Assembly: GCF_014155765.1 (NCBI RefSeq)
Contig: NZ_SCKT01000002.1
Span: forward strand, 466,427-530,426
DNA: 64,000 bases
Reading direction: 5' to 3'
Source: Pantoea dispersa
Lineage (GTDB): Bacteria > Pseudomonadota > Gammaproteobacteria > Enterobacterales > Enterobacteriaceae
Shown: piece by piece, positions 32,139 through 41,024 of the stretch
Position numbering within the stretch: position 1 is the stretch's first letter
Layout of the letters: each line of letters starts with the position of its first letter
The notes under the pieces: generated by a model
What the model was told of the DNA's origin: nothing
The model's database searches: none
What the model saw: only the letters and a program-made list of their open reading frames with translations
Made by a program: the position numbers and the translations under genes

Positions 32139-33077
32139 ATGCACCGGGTAGGTTTACTGATTTCCGATTATTTCCAGGTTCTGGGATTATCCACGCTGAG
32201 TATTTTTGAGTTTGCCAATCAGGTAAACGGCGAACCGTTTTACCACTGCACGGTTTATTCAGAGCGCGGTGGCACGGTGCAGTCCTCTTCCGGCTTCGGC
32301 GTGGACAGCCAGCCGATCCATGCAGAGATGGAAATGGATACCTGGCTGGTCGCAGGCGTAATGACGCCGCTGGAGCTGCCGGCCACAGCGGGCATCGTTG
32401 ATTTTCTGCAGGTGCACGCACCCCGGGCCCGACGGGTGGCCGGGATCTGTACCGGCGCATTCGTGCTGGGGCAGGCCGGTCTGTTATCGGAGCGCCGTGC
32501 CACTACGCACTGGGTACATGCCCAGAGTCTGCAACTGCTGCACCCGACGACGCGGATAGAAGAAGACCGCATCTTTATAATTGACGATCACATCTGGACC
32601 TCGGCGGGACTCACCGCCGGGCTGGATATGGCGCTGGGAATGGTGGAGAAAGATCTCGGTGCCGAAGTGGCGCGCAGCGTGGCGCACCTGCTGGTCATGC
32701 ATCACCGCCGCTCCGGCGGACAGACGCAGCACTCTGAGATGCTGATGCTCTCTCCGCGCAGCGACCGGCTGCAGTCGGCGCTGGAATATGCGCGCAACAA
32801 TCTCAGCAAAGCGCTGACCATCGAAGACCTTGCGGATGCGGTTCACCTCAGCGCGCGGCAGCTCAGCCGCCTGTTCCGTTCTGAGACGGGCAAGTCGCCA
32901 GCCAAAGCCATTGAGGGATTACGACTGGAAAACGCCCGCTTGCTGATCGAGCAGAGCAGGCTGCCGATGGAGGTGATAGCCCGTGAATCCGGCTTCCGCG
33001 ATCGCCGCCATATGCGGGAAGTGTTCATTCGCGGTTACGGCATCCCGCCGCAGTCGCTGCGTACCGGTAAAGCCTGA
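32139..33077 (+). CDS. GlxA-family AraC-type regulator (DJ-1 domain plus HTH)
   Basis: The 312-residue protein fuses a DJ-1/PfpI-like domain (HRVGLLISDYFQVLGLSTLSIFEFAN, VAGICTGAFVLGQAGLLSERRATTHWVHAQ with the Cys of the nucleophile elbow, DDHIWTSAGLTAGLDMALGMVEKDLG) to a C-terminal AraC HTH pair (ALEYARNNLSKALTIEDLADAVHLSARQLSRLFRSETGKSPAKAIEGLRLENARLLIEQSRLPMEVIARESGFRDRRHMREVFIRGYGIPPQSLR). The family senses small molecules. The ATG at 32139 follows GGAGACGACG. It lies directly upstream of two short-chain dehydrogenase genes and an MFS gene in the same direction, which are its likely targets. Confidence 0.88.
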   Translation: MHRVGLLISDYFQVLGLSTLSIFEFANQVNGEPFYHCTVYSERGGTVQSSSGFGVDSQPIHAEMEMDTWLVAGVMTPLELPATAGIVDFLQVHAPRARRVAGICTGAFVLGQAGLLSERRATTHWVHAQSLQLLHPTTRIEEDRIFIIDDHIWTSAGLTAGLDMALGMVEKDLGAEVARSVAHLLVMHHRRSGGQTQHSEMLMLSPRSDRLQSALEYARNNLSKALTIEDLADAVHLSARQLSRLFRSETGKSPAKAIEGLRLENARLLIEQSRLPMEVIARESGFRDRRHMREVFIRGYGIPPQSLRTGKA

Positions 33078-33228
33078 CGCGGGCTGTCCCGCCTGAACGC
33101 CTTCTGATCACGATGGCCGGAATCCCGGTCATCATGTTGTCCGAAATCACGACCTTTCTCGTCAGCCGCGCCGGTGCGCGACTGCGTACTATGAATTCAC
33201 CAACCCGATAACTGACAAGGTGAATATC

Positions 33229-34044
33229 ATGACGCAGCAGACACACACCAACCGCGGCACTGCCGTTGTCACCGGTGCCTCTACCGGTATGGGCGCACTG
33301 TACGCCGGCCGCCTGGCACGCATGGGCTATGACCTGATCATCGTGGCCCGCAATCACAACCGCCTGAACCAGCTGGCTGAACACATCACCACCGACAGCG
33401 GCCGCAGCGTGGAAGTCATCACCGCGGACCTGGCCGATGCCGCACAGCTGAACGCGCTGGAAGAGAAGCTGCGTCAGGACGCGAGCATTACGCTGCTGGT
33501 GAATAACGCCGGCATCGGCACCCATACCCCATTGCTGGACAGCGACGTGGCGCAGATGAACGCCATGATTAACCTCAACGTCATCGCGCTGACCCGCCTG
33601 ACCTATGCGCTGGTGCCAGGCATGGTGGCGCGCGGACGCGGCGCCATCATCAACATCGCCTCTATTGTCAGCATTGCGCCTGAGCTGCTGAATGGTGTCT
33701 ACGGCGGCAGCAAGGCTTACGTGCTGGCGTTCAGTCAGTCGCTGCACCATGAACTGGCCGGTAAGGGGATTCAGGTGCAGGCCGTACTGCCTGGCGCTAC
33801 CGCGACGCCGTTCTGGGATAACGGCGGTCTGCCGGTTGACCAGCTTGACCCGAACATCGTCATGAGCGCGCAGGAGATGGTTGATGCGGCGCTCACCGGC
33901 TTCGCCCGCGGCGAGCTCGTTACCATTCCGTCCCTGCAGGACGAAGCGCTCTGGACCCGCTATGAGCAGGCGCGTCAGGCCATGATGCCGCACCTCGGCA
34001 GCGACGCGCCGGCTGAACGCTATCGGCCCGTCTCTGTGCACTGA
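33229..34044 (+). CDS. Short-chain dehydrogenase/reductase 1
   Basis: The 271-residue protein is a classical SDR: GTAVVTGASTGMGALYAGRLARMGYDLIIVAR (TGxxxGxG), LLVNNAGIGTH, the catalytic Ser near IINIASIVSIAP, and YGGSKAYVLAFSQSLHHELAGKG (Tyr-x3-Lys), then VLPGATATPFWDN. The start at 33229 follows AAGG eight bases ahead; a GTG nine bases upstream is possible. It belongs to a block with a second SDR and an MFS exporter that is probably controlled by the upstream GlxA-type protein. Substrate unknown. Confidence 0.87.
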   Translation: MTQQTHTNRGTAVVTGASTGMGALYAGRLARMGYDLIIVARNHNRLNQLAEHITTDSGRSVEVITADLADAAQLNALEEKLRQDASITLLVNNAGIGTHTPLLDSDVAQMNAMINLNVIALTRLTYALVPGMVARGRGAIINIASIVSIAPELLNGVYGGSKAYVLAFSQSLHHELAGKGIQVQAVLPGATATPFWDNGGLPVDQLDPNIVMSAQEMVDAALTGFARGELVTIPSLQDEALWTRYEQARQAMMPHLGSDAPAERYRPVSVH

Positions 34045-34100
34045 ACGCCCCCTTATTCAGAATCGCAATCCTAATAACTGTCCCATTAAGGAATCAGATC

Positions 34101-34862
34101 ATGAAACTGACCGATAACACCATCTTCATCACGGGCGGCACTTCTGGCATCGGCCGCGCAATGGCAGAAAAATTTCATCAGCTGGGCAACCAGGTGATCA
34201 TCTCCGGACGCCGCGAGGCGCTGCTGCAGGAAGTCACCGCCGCCAGTCCGGGCATGGACTATGTGGTGCTGGACGTCACGCGCGCCGACAGCATTCAGGC
34301 CGCCGCACAGAGCGTGCTGGAACGCTATCCGGCCCTGAACGTGGTCATCAATAATGCTGGCATCATGCCGTTTGATAATGCGGCGGGCGAACTGGATGAC
34401 GCGCAGGCGGTGACGCTACTGAACACCAACATTCTGGGACCGGTGCGCGTCAGTGCGGCCTTTATCGAACACCTGAAGCAGCAGCCGGACGCGGTGCTGA
34501 TTAACAACAGCTCGGTGCTGGCCTTCCTGCCGCTGGCGACCAACGCGCTTTACTCGGCCACCAAGGCCGCGATTCACTCCTATACCCTGTCGCAGCGCTT
34601 CCTGCTGCGTGATACCGGCGTGCAGGTCATTGAAATTTCACCGCCGTGGGTGGATACCGATCTGATTTACAAAAGCGGCGACCCGCGCGCCATGCCACTG
34701 GACGCCTTCATCAGCGAGACGTTTGAAAAGCTGGGTACCGACACCATCGAAGCGATTGTCGACCGCGTGCTGCCGGTGCGCGATAACCCGGGCGCGAACG
34801 AGCATACGCTGGTGAATCAGTTCAACCAGTCTGTAGCGGATAACCCGATTCCTGTTCAGTAA
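34101..34862 (+). CDS. Short-chain dehydrogenase/reductase 2 (DltE-like)
   Basis: The 253-residue SDR starts MKLTDNTIFITGGTSGIGRAMAEKF, has VVINNAGIMPFDNAAG, a catalytic Ser in LINNSSVLAFLPL, YSATKAAIHSYTLSQRFLL with the Tyr-x3-Lys pair, then EISPPWVDTDLI. These features match DltE/YvaG-like reductases. AAGGA precedes the ATG. It follows the first SDR by 56 bp and is separated from the MFS gene by a hairpin (34867-34887). The pair of SDRs probably acts in succession on one carbonyl or alcohol substrate; inference. Confidence 0.87.
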   Translation: MKLTDNTIFITGGTSGIGRAMAEKFHQLGNQVIISGRREALLQEVTAASPGMDYVVLDVTRADSIQAAAQSVLERYPALNVVINNAGIMPFDNAAGELDDAQAVTLLNTNILGPVRVSAAFIEHLKQQPDAVLINNSSVLAFLPLATNALYSATKAAIHSYTLSQRFLLRDTGVQVIEISPPWVDTDLIYKSGDPRAMPLDAFISETFEKLGTDTIEAIVDRVLPVRDNPGANEHTLVNQFNQSVADNPIPVQ

Positions 34863-34866
34863 ACAT

Positions 34867-34887
34867 TTCAGGGGCAGCGCCCCTGAA
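34867..34887 (+). terminator. Intercistronic hairpin, possible attenuator
   Basis: TTCAGGGGC (34867-34875) and GCCCCTGAA (34879-34887) form a perfect 9-bp stem with a 3-base loop followed by GTTTATG. It lies between the second SDR gene and the MFS gene and would reduce read-through rather than stop it fully. Confidence 0.55.
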
Positions 34888-34907
34888 GTTTATGCCGGAG
34901 AGAAATA

Positions 34908-36110
34908 ATGAACGCTGTCATCACCTCTTCCCAGCGCCGCGCGCTGCGTGCGCTGAGCATTGCCTACTTCGTACAGGCTACCGGCGCGCTGTCTGTCGCT
35001 GGCAGTCTGCCGGCCATCTCTGCAGCCTGGCAGCTGACTGATGCGCAGAGCGCGCGCTTACTGAGTGTTTTCGGACTCACCTTCGCGCTGGCGGCTCCGC
35101 TGGTGCAGGTGCTGTTTGGTCACCTGCACCGTCGCCGGCTGGTGCTCACCGGCATTGCACTGTTTAGCCTGGGCGCCTTCGCGTTTGTGCTGTCGCCGGG
35201 CTACAACGCACTGCTCGCCTCACGCATCCTGATGGGGGCAGGCGCCGGGTTCATCGGTCCGGTGCTGGTTGCGCTGGGCTCCGAACTGGTCCATGAACAG
35301 CAGCGCGGCCGGGCCATCGGCATGGTACTGCTCGGAGTATCGATGGCAAGCCTTGCCGGTATTCCGCTCGCCGCCTGGGTAGCCAGCCTGTGGGGCGCGA
35401 AAGCCCTGTTTGTGCTGGTCGGATTGCTAAGTCTGCTGAGCGGGCTGAACATTTTGCTGACGGTGCCGGATGACAGTGCCGGGACGCGCATCCGCCTGCG
35501 TGAGATGGCCGGCGTGCTGGCCGATGGTAAATACCTGACGGCCTTCCTGGTGGTGTTTTTTATTACTTCCGGCGTTTACAGCTTTTACGCTTTTATCGCG
35601 CCGCTCATTCGCGACACCTACACTGGCGGCACGCATGCGGTCTCCGCAGCGCTGGCCGTGCTGGGCGTTGCCGGGGTGCTGGGCAATCTCTGGGTCACCC
35701 GCGCGGCGACACGCTTTACCGCTGAGAAGCTGCTGCTGAGCGGCATGACGTTGCTCATCGTCGATACGGCGCTTATCGCCGTGCTGCCGAAAGCGCTGGG
35801 CGTGCTGCTGGCGGCACTGGTGGTCTGGGCGTTTGCCACCGATCTGCTCTGGCCCAGCCAGCAGCGCCGGATCGTCGAGCTGGCATCAGTCCGCCATCGC
35901 GGCATTGCGCTGGCGCTGACCAGTGCCTTCATGTTTGGTGGTATCGGCTTTGGCTCTGCGGTCGCATCATGGATATATCCACTCGCCGGCTTTTACGGGC
36001 TGATCGGCATGTCGGTGGCCTTTATTCTGCTGGCGATGCTCAGTCTGCAGCTGTCAGAAAAGCGCAGGCAACCGGTAAACATCGCTGAGTGCGGTCAGCG
36101 TCAGGCCTGA
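34908..36110 (+). CDS. MFS transporter, DHA1-type
   Basis: The 400-residue protein has 12 predicted helices. Helix 1 (RALSIAYFVQATGALSVAGSLPAISAAW), the loop after helix 2 (FGHLHRRRLVLTGIALFSLGAF) and helix 5 (GRAIGMVLLGVSMASLAGIPLAAWVASLWG) resemble the arabinose/drug efflux (DHA1) group. It exports or imports a small molecule linked to the two SDR enzymes upstream. A ribosome site GGAGAG precedes it. Confidence 0.83.
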   Translation: MNAVITSSQRRALRALSIAYFVQATGALSVAGSLPAISAAWQLTDAQSARLLSVFGLTFALAAPLVQVLFGHLHRRRLVLTGIALFSLGAFAFVLSPGYNALLASRILMGAGAGFIGPVLVALGSELVHEQQRGRAIGMVLLGVSMASLAGIPLAAWVASLWGAKALFVLVGLLSLLSGLNILLTVPDDSAGTRIRLREMAGVLADGKYLTAFLVVFFITSGVYSFYAFIAPLIRDTYTGGTHAVSAALAVLGVAGVLGNLWVTRAATRFTAEKLLLSGMTLLIVDTALIAVLPKALGVLLAALVVWAFATDLLWPSQQRRIVELASVRHRGIALALTSAFMFGGIGFGSAVASWIYPLAGFYGLIGMSVAFILLAMLSLQLSEKRRQPVNIAECGQRQA

Positions 36111-36292
36111 ATCGGTGGATGCCTCTAACCCGGTGCCGCGAAGCGAATGCTGGCCTGGCACGCTCTGCGCATTAAATACGTTACGCCAGCGGGGGAAGGG
36201 GACCGGCTGGCTGCGGACAGGCTTTTACAGAACGTCCGGTATGCGATCCCGGCAGGCCCATGACGATGATAACTCAGGGAAACAATCTCCCG

Positions 36293-36321
36293 TTGACACC
36301 TTAAAGTGCCCATTGTATAAA
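36293..36321 (+). promoter_or_regulatory. Strong sigma-70 promoter of the siderophore ABC operon
   Basis: TTGACA (36293-36298) and TATAAA (36316-36321) are separated by exactly 17 bases, a near-consensus promoter. The predicted start is near 36328, inside the long leader hairpin. A Fur-type site is not clear here. Confidence 0.7.
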
Positions 36322-36369
36322 AGCCCGCTTCGTTAATGAGTTTCATTTGCATTAAAGCGGCGCGGGCTT
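36321..36369 (+). repeat. Long leader hairpin of the siderophore ABC operon
   Basis: AAGCCCGC (36321-36328) pairs with GCGGGCTT (36362-36369), and inside it TTAATG (36333-36338) with CATTAA (36350-36355). The hairpin begins at the predicted transcription start. It could stabilise the mRNA, attenuate it, or terminate upstream transcription. In the rest of 36111-36400 I see no gene. Confidence 0.5.
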
Positions 36370-36400
36370 CTCAAAAGATTATCAATGGGGATAGGGGTTA

Positions 36401-37399
36401 ATGAAAAAGGTCATCTGCACGTTATGTTTGGTGTTTGCATCGGTTAGTTCTGCGCTGGCCACCACTTATCCTCTCACGATTGAAAACTGCGGCTATAAAG
36501 AGACCTTCACCAAACCGCCTGAGCGCGTGGTGGCGCTGGGGCAAAATACCGCAGAAATTTTGCTGCTGCTCGGCCTGCAGGATAAGGTCATCGCCAGCGC
36601 TTTCTGGCCAACCAAAGTGTTGCCACAGCTGGCTGCACAGAATGCAAAAATCAAAACGCTGACGGTTGAAATCCCCACCCTCGAATCCGTGCTGGCGCAA
36701 AATCCGGACTTCGTTCCAGCCCAGACGCCGCTGCTGCTGGGACCCGAGAGCAAGGTGGCAAAACGCGAAGATTTAATCACCCTTGGCGTGAACAGTTATG
36801 TGTCGCCTGGAATGTGCGCCACCAAAAAAGCCGCAGGGGATATGTATGGCAGTCGCCAGCAGCTGTAGGATATGACGTTCCTGTATCAGGAGATTCAGGA
36901 CTTCGCCAAAATTTTCAACGTGGAAGATCGTGGCCAGGCGGTGATTGCCGATTTCAAAAAACGTGAAGCGGCACTGCGTCAGGAGTTTGGTAGCAGCAAG
37001 AAAGATCTCTCGTTTGTGTTCTGGTTCTCAAGCTCGTCACCGTCTGCGGATGCCTATGTGGGCGGTAAAAACAGTCCATCCGGATTCATCGCCAGCGTGC
37101 TGGGCGGGCACAACGCCATCACGTCAGAGACCGAATGGCCGACGGTCAGCTGGGAGAGCATCATCGCTGCCAATCCGGATGTGATCGTGGTCTCCAGTCT
37201 CGATCGCAATCGCTGGGCGCTGGATAAAGCCGAAGAGAAAATCAAATTCCTGAAAAGCGATCCTGCCGTCAGCCAGCTGGATGCGGTAAAAAAAGGCCAC
37301 ATCGTGGTGATGGATGGCCAGGCCATGAACCCGACCATCCGCACTATCTACGGGGCCGAACAGGTGGGTGAGCAGCTGAGAAAACTGGAACTGAACTGA
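36401..37399 (+). pseudogene. Ferric-siderophore ABC binding protein interrupted by in-frame TAG
   Basis: The frame reads a signal peptide (MKKVICTLCLVFASVSSALA), then the FecB/BtuF-type fold: PERVVALGQNTAEILLLLGLQDKVIASAF, VLAQNPDFVPAQTPLLLG, SPGMCATKKAAGDMYGSRQQL, then TAG at 36866-36868. The same frame continues directly as DMTFLYQEIQDFAKIFNV..., DAYVGGKNSPSGFIASVLGG, WESIIAANPDVIVVSSLDRNRW and AVKKGHIVVMDG. Family members have Trp at the stop position (..LWDM..), so a single TGG-to-TAG change is the simplest explanation. Without the stop the protein would be 332 residues, the normal length. The downstream permease and ATPase genes are intact, which suggests a recent mutation, amber suppression or a sequencing error. 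Confidence 0.82.
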
Positions 37400-38436
37400 T
37401 GACCATCGCTGTTGTTCAGGCGCGACAGGGGCTGTTCCTGACCGCCTCGCTGCTGGCTGCCGTGACGTTATTATTGCTGGTGATTGCGACCGGTGTCAGC
37501 GTCGGGGAGCTGTCGATCCCGCTAAAAAGCGTCTTTTATGCCATCAGCAATAAAATGGGGCTCACGCACGTTCCCCTGAGCCGCATCTACGAAAGTGTGA
37601 TCTGGGACTTTCGCCTCAGCCGGGCGCTGGTGGCGGCGTGCTGTGGCGCTGGATTGGCGATTTGCGGTGCCGTTTTGCAAAGCCTGCTGAAGAATGCGCT
37701 GGCTGAGCCTTATGTGCTCGGTGTCTCTGCCGGTGCCTCCACCGGGGCGGTTTCTGTCGTGGTGTTGGGCATCGGCAGCGGGGCCGTCTCGCTGTCGGCG
37801 GGAGCCTTCGCCGGCGCCTTCACTGCCTTTGCCTTTGTCGCTTTTCTGACGAAAGGGGCACGTGGCGGTAATGAACGCACCATCCTGGCTGGCGTTGCGG
37901 CTTCCCAGCTGTTTAATGCCATCACCGCTTATACCATCAGCACCTCTGCCAGTGCGCAGCAGGCGCGCGATGTAATGTTCTGGTTGCTGGGCAGCTTCAG
38001 TGGCGTGCGCTGGCCGGAACTCCAGCTGGTGCTGGTGGTAGTGACCCTCGGACTGGCCATTTGCCTCTACTATTCCCGGGCGCTGGATGCGTTCACTTTT
38101 GGTGACGATGCGGCTGCCTCGCTGGGTATTGCGGTGCCTCAGGTGCGCCTTGCGCTCTTTATCACCACCGCGCTTATCACCGCCACCATCGTCAGCATGG
38201 CCGGTTCGATTGGTTTTATTGGCCTGGTGGTGCCGCATGTCATGCGTTTCTTCTTTGGTCCGCTGCATCGCACGTTGCTGATTGCCAGCGCATTGGCCGG
38301 TGCCATTCTGATGGTGCTGGCAGATATCGCGTCGCGCCTGCTGATTGCCCCGCAAAGCCTGCCGGTGGGCGTTGTGACCGCGCTGGTTGGCGTACCGTTC
38401 TTTGCGGTGATTATCTGGCGTTCGGGGAATAAATAA
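37399..38436 (+). CDS. FecCD-type iron-siderophore ABC permease
   Basis: The 345-residue protein has about ten helices and the FecCD signature: RLSRALVAACCGAGLAICGAVLQSLLKNALAEPYVLGVSAGASTGAV, MFWLLGSFSGVRWPEL, DDAAASLGIAVPQVR and GSIGFIGLVVPHVMRFFFGPLHR. It forms the membrane channel for ferric siderophores or cobalamin. Its ATG overlaps the stop of the binding-protein gene (TGATG), so its translation may depend on ribosomes that finish that damaged gene. The next gene overlaps by one base. Confidence 0.9.
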   Translation: MTIAVVQARQGLFLTASLLAAVTLLLLVIATGVSVGELSIPLKSVFYAISNKMGLTHVPLSRIYESVIWDFRLSRALVAACCGAGLAICGAVLQSLLKNALAEPYVLGVSAGASTGAVSVVVLGIGSGAVSLSAGAFAGAFTAFAFVAFLTKGARGGNERTILAGVAASQLFNAITAYTISTSASAQQARDVMFWLLGSFSGVRWPELQLVLVVVTLGLAICLYYSRALDAFTFGDDAAASLGIAVPQVRLALFITTALITATIVSMAGSIGFIGLVVPHVMRFFFGPLHRTLLIASALAGAILMVLADIASRLLIAPQSLPVGVVTALVGVPFFAVIIWRSGNK

Positions 38437-39197
38437 TGAGTATCTCCGCTGACAACATTAGCTGGAAGGTCGGAAAAAAGGTCATCGTCGATAACGTATC
38501 GCTGCACATTTCCCGTGGTGAAACTGTCGGGCTGATTGGTCCAAACGGCTGCGGTAAATCTTCTCTCCTGCGCATCCTTGCCGGCCTGCGGCGCCCGGAT
38601 ACCGGCTGTGTGACGCTGGACGGGCAAAATATCGTCCGCATCGCCCGCAAACAGCTTGGCCGCCGGGTGGCATTCGTCGAGCAGCACGGCATGACTGACG
38701 CCAATATGCGTGTGCGCGATGTGGTGAAACTGGGGCGCATTCCGCATCATTCGCCGTTTTCTAACTGGAGCGCGCACGATGACGAGACCGTGACGGCCGC
38801 TCTGCAGCGCGTGGACATGCTGGAGAAAAGTGAGCAGGGATGGCTGAGTCTCTCCGGTGGCGAACGTCAGCGTGTGCACATTGCCCGCGCACTGGCGCAA
38901 ACGCCGAGCGAAATTCTGCTGGACGAACCCACCAACCATCTGGATATCCATCACCAGATGCAATTAATGCAGCTGATCAGCGAGTTACCGGTTACCAGCA
39001 TTGTCGCCATTCACGATCTCAACCACGCATCGATGTTCTGTGATTCGCTGATCGTGATGCAGAACGGTCAAATCATCGCAACCGGCACGCCGCAGGATAT
39101 CCTGACCGAGGCGCTGCTTTGGCAGGTATTCCGGGTGAAAACCAAAATTGAGATCTCCCGCTTTCATGGCAAGAAGCACATTCATTTCATTCTTTAG
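38436..39197 (+). CDS. FecE-type ABC ATPase for siderophore uptake
   Basis: The 253-residue ATPase has Walker A GPNGCGKSSLLR near residue 35, FVEQHGMTDANMRVRDVVKLGRIPHHSPF as the Q-loop region, signature LSLSGGERQRVHIARALAQ, Walker B ILLDEPTNHLDIHHQ and IVAIHDLNHASMF. This matches FecE/FepC. It powers the FecCD-type permease. The start overlaps the permease stop by one base. The following MFS gene starts 11 bp downstream, so it is in the same operon. Confidence 0.9.
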   Translation: MSISADNISWKVGKKVIVDNVSLHISRGETVGLIGPNGCGKSSLLRILAGLRRPDTGCVTLDGQNIVRIARKQLGRRVAFVEQHGMTDANMRVRDVVKLGRIPHHSPFSNWSAHDDETVTAALQRVDMLEKSEQGWLSLSGGERQRVHIARALAQTPSEILLDEPTNHLDIHHQMQLMQLISELPVTSIVAIHDLNHASMFCDSLIVMQNGQIIATGTPQDILTEALLWQVFRVKTKIEISRFHGKKHIHFIL

Positions 39198-39208
39198 GGT
39201 CAGGTAGC

Positions 39209-40459
39209 ATGCTTCCGTTCTCGCTGCGGCCTGTCTCTACCCTGCGCCCGGGCGTTTTGCTGGGCAGCCAGTTTGTTTTCAACATTGGCTTTTACGCGGT
39301 CGTTCCCTTTCTGGCGATATTCTTACGCGATGATATGTTGCTCTCCGGCGGCGTTATCGGCCTGATTCTGGGATTACGCACGTTCTCCCAGCAGGGGATG
39401 TTTCTGCTGGGCGGTGCGCTCTCTGACCGGTACGGCGCAAAGATCATTATCCTGTGTGGCTGTCTGGTCCGGATTGCAGGTTATCTGTTGCTGGCGCTGG
39501 GGCAATCGCTGTGGCCGATCATTCTGGGCGCCTGTCTGACGGGCATCGGCGGTGCGCTGTTTTCCCCGTCGATTGAAGCGCTGCTGGCCAAAGCGGGAAC
39601 GCAAAGCGAGGCCAAAGGCAAGCGCGGCCGCGCTGAGTGGTTTGCGTTGTTTGCGGTGTGCGGCGAACTCGGTGCCGTACTGGGCCCGGTGGCTGGCGCA
39701 CTGCTGACCGGATTCGGTTTCCGCCAGGTGGCGCTGGCAGGGGCCGCGGTCTTTGTCGTCGCGCTGATTGTGCTGTACTTTTTTCTCCCTGCTACAGGTA
39801 ACAGCAAACAGGCGCTGAAAATTGTCCCCTGGTGGATGACCTTCCGCCAGCCGCGTTTTGTCGCTTTCATCGTGTCTTACAGCTCGTGGCTTTTGAGCTA
39901 CAACCAGCTGTATCTGGCGTTGCCAGTGGAGATTCGGCGAGCAGGCGGCAGCGAGAAAGATCTCGGCCCGCTCTTTATGCTGGCTTCGGTGTTGATCATC
40001 GCTTTTCAGCTGCCGCTGGCGCGCTTTGCACGACGCGTGGGAACGGTAAATGTTTTACCGGTGGGTTTTTTGCTGCTCTCCGCCGCGTTTGCCAGCGTGG
40101 CCCTGTTCGCGTCGACAACCCCGCCTGACGGCTGGCTGCGATTGATCCCTGCGGTGTGTCTGGTGACGTTTTTAACATTCGGCCAGATGCTGCTGGTGCC
40201 GTCGGCCAAGGATTTGATTCCCCGTTTTGCCGACCCCGCGACGCTGGGGGCGCATTACGGCGCCCTTGCCACCGCCGGCGGCTTCGTGGTGCTGGCCGGA
40301 AATTTAATGTCTGGACCGCTGCTGGACAACGCGCTTGTCCCTTCAACGCAGGCTATTTATCCCTGGCTGCTGCTGGCGCTGTTTCCCCTGTGCAGCGCCG
40401 TTGCCATGAGCGTGATTTGTCGCCCGCTGCGCAGCGCGCCGATCGGGAAACCTGAATAA
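39209..40459 (+). CDS. MFS transporter in the siderophore ABC operon
   Basis: The 416-residue protein has 12 predicted helices with motif A in the form GGALSDRYGAKIIILCGCLVRIAGY, and resembles the MdtH/YmfD-like efflux group. Coming last in an operon with a ferric-siderophore importer, it may export a siderophore, or release the chelator after iron removal. Siderophore biosynthesis genes are absent from the window, so the first reading would need them elsewhere. AGGGTCAGG-type ribosome site precedes the start. Confidence 0.8.
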   Translation: MLPFSLRPVSTLRPGVLLGSQFVFNIGFYAVVPFLAIFLRDDMLLSGGVIGLILGLRTFSQQGMFLLGGALSDRYGAKIIILCGCLVRIAGYLLLALGQSLWPIILGACLTGIGGALFSPSIEALLAKAGTQSEAKGKRGRAEWFALFAVCGELGAVLGPVAGALLTGFGFRQVALAGAAVFVVALIVLYFFLPATGNSKQALKIVPWWMTFRQPRFVAFIVSYSSWLLSYNQLYLALPVEIRRAGGSEKDLGPLFMLASVLIIAFQLPLARFARRVGTVNVLPVGFLLLSAAFASVALFASTTPPDGWLRLIPAVCLVTFLTFGQMLLVPSAKDLIPRFADPATLGAHYGALATAGGFVVLAGNLMSGPLLDNALVPSTQAIYPWLLLALFPLCSAVAMSVICRPLRSAPIGKPE

Positions 40460-40624
40460 CCGTTGCTGCCGTTCGGGTTATACCGCCGCGGTGCTGTAGC
40501 CTGACGTGCACAACGCGGGCAGGGCAGGTTGCGCAGGCTCTCATCGACAAATGACCAGCCCGATCATGTGTAAACTCTACCTGGTTAACAACACCCAGAA
40601 AAACGTTTTCAGGAGTCAAGCCAG

Positions 40625-41011
40625 ATGTTTACGCACATGCGCATTGCCAGACCCGTCTCCCAGCTTGAACGATCGGTTCTGATGTTTAGTCAGGGACTGG
40701 GTCTGCAAAAAATTGCCGAATTCCACGATCACGACGGCTTCAATGGCGTGATGCTGGGGCGAAAAGACCTCGACTGGCACCTCGAATTCACCTGCTGCCC
40801 GGGACATCCCGTTCAACCCTCGCCAACCGAAGACGATCTCCTCGTCCTCTATTATCCGGATGAAAATGCATGGAAGCTGGCATGCGAAACCATGATCGAA
40901 GCGGGTTTTAAACGGACGAATTCTTTTAATCCTTACTGGGATGTGAATGGGCAAACCTTCGTCGATCCCGACGGGTACCGGGTGGTGATGCAAAACAGGG
41001 CGTGGGAATAA
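40625..41011 (+). CDS. VOC-family protein (YycE-like)
   Basis: The 128-residue protein is a single VOC unit: MRIARPVSQLERSVLMFSQGLGLQKIAEF, HDGFNGVMLGRKDLDWHLEFTC, DLLVLYYPDENAWKLACETMIEAGFKRTNSFNPYWDVNGQTFVDPDGYRVVMQ. The terminal FVDPDGYRVV is the usual metal-ligand strand of this fold. Similar to YycE-type proteins with no known reaction. AGGAG lies 10 bases before the ATG. It is followed after 13 bp by the ComB-like gene and may share its transcript. Confidence 0.8.
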   Translation: MFTHMRIARPVSQLERSVLMFSQGLGLQKIAEFHDHDGFNGVMLGRKDLDWHLEFTCCPGHPVQPSPTEDDLLVLYYPDENAWKLACETMIEAGFKRTNSFNPYWDVNGQTFVDPDGYRVVMQNRAWE

Positions 41012-41024
41012 CGGAGAAAGCCTC

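Noticed and set aside
33025-34041. 338-codon minus-strand frame across the first short-chain dehydrogenase
   Set aside because: The plus-strand gene has complete SDR motifs; the antisense frame has none and is a by-product of GC-rich codon use.
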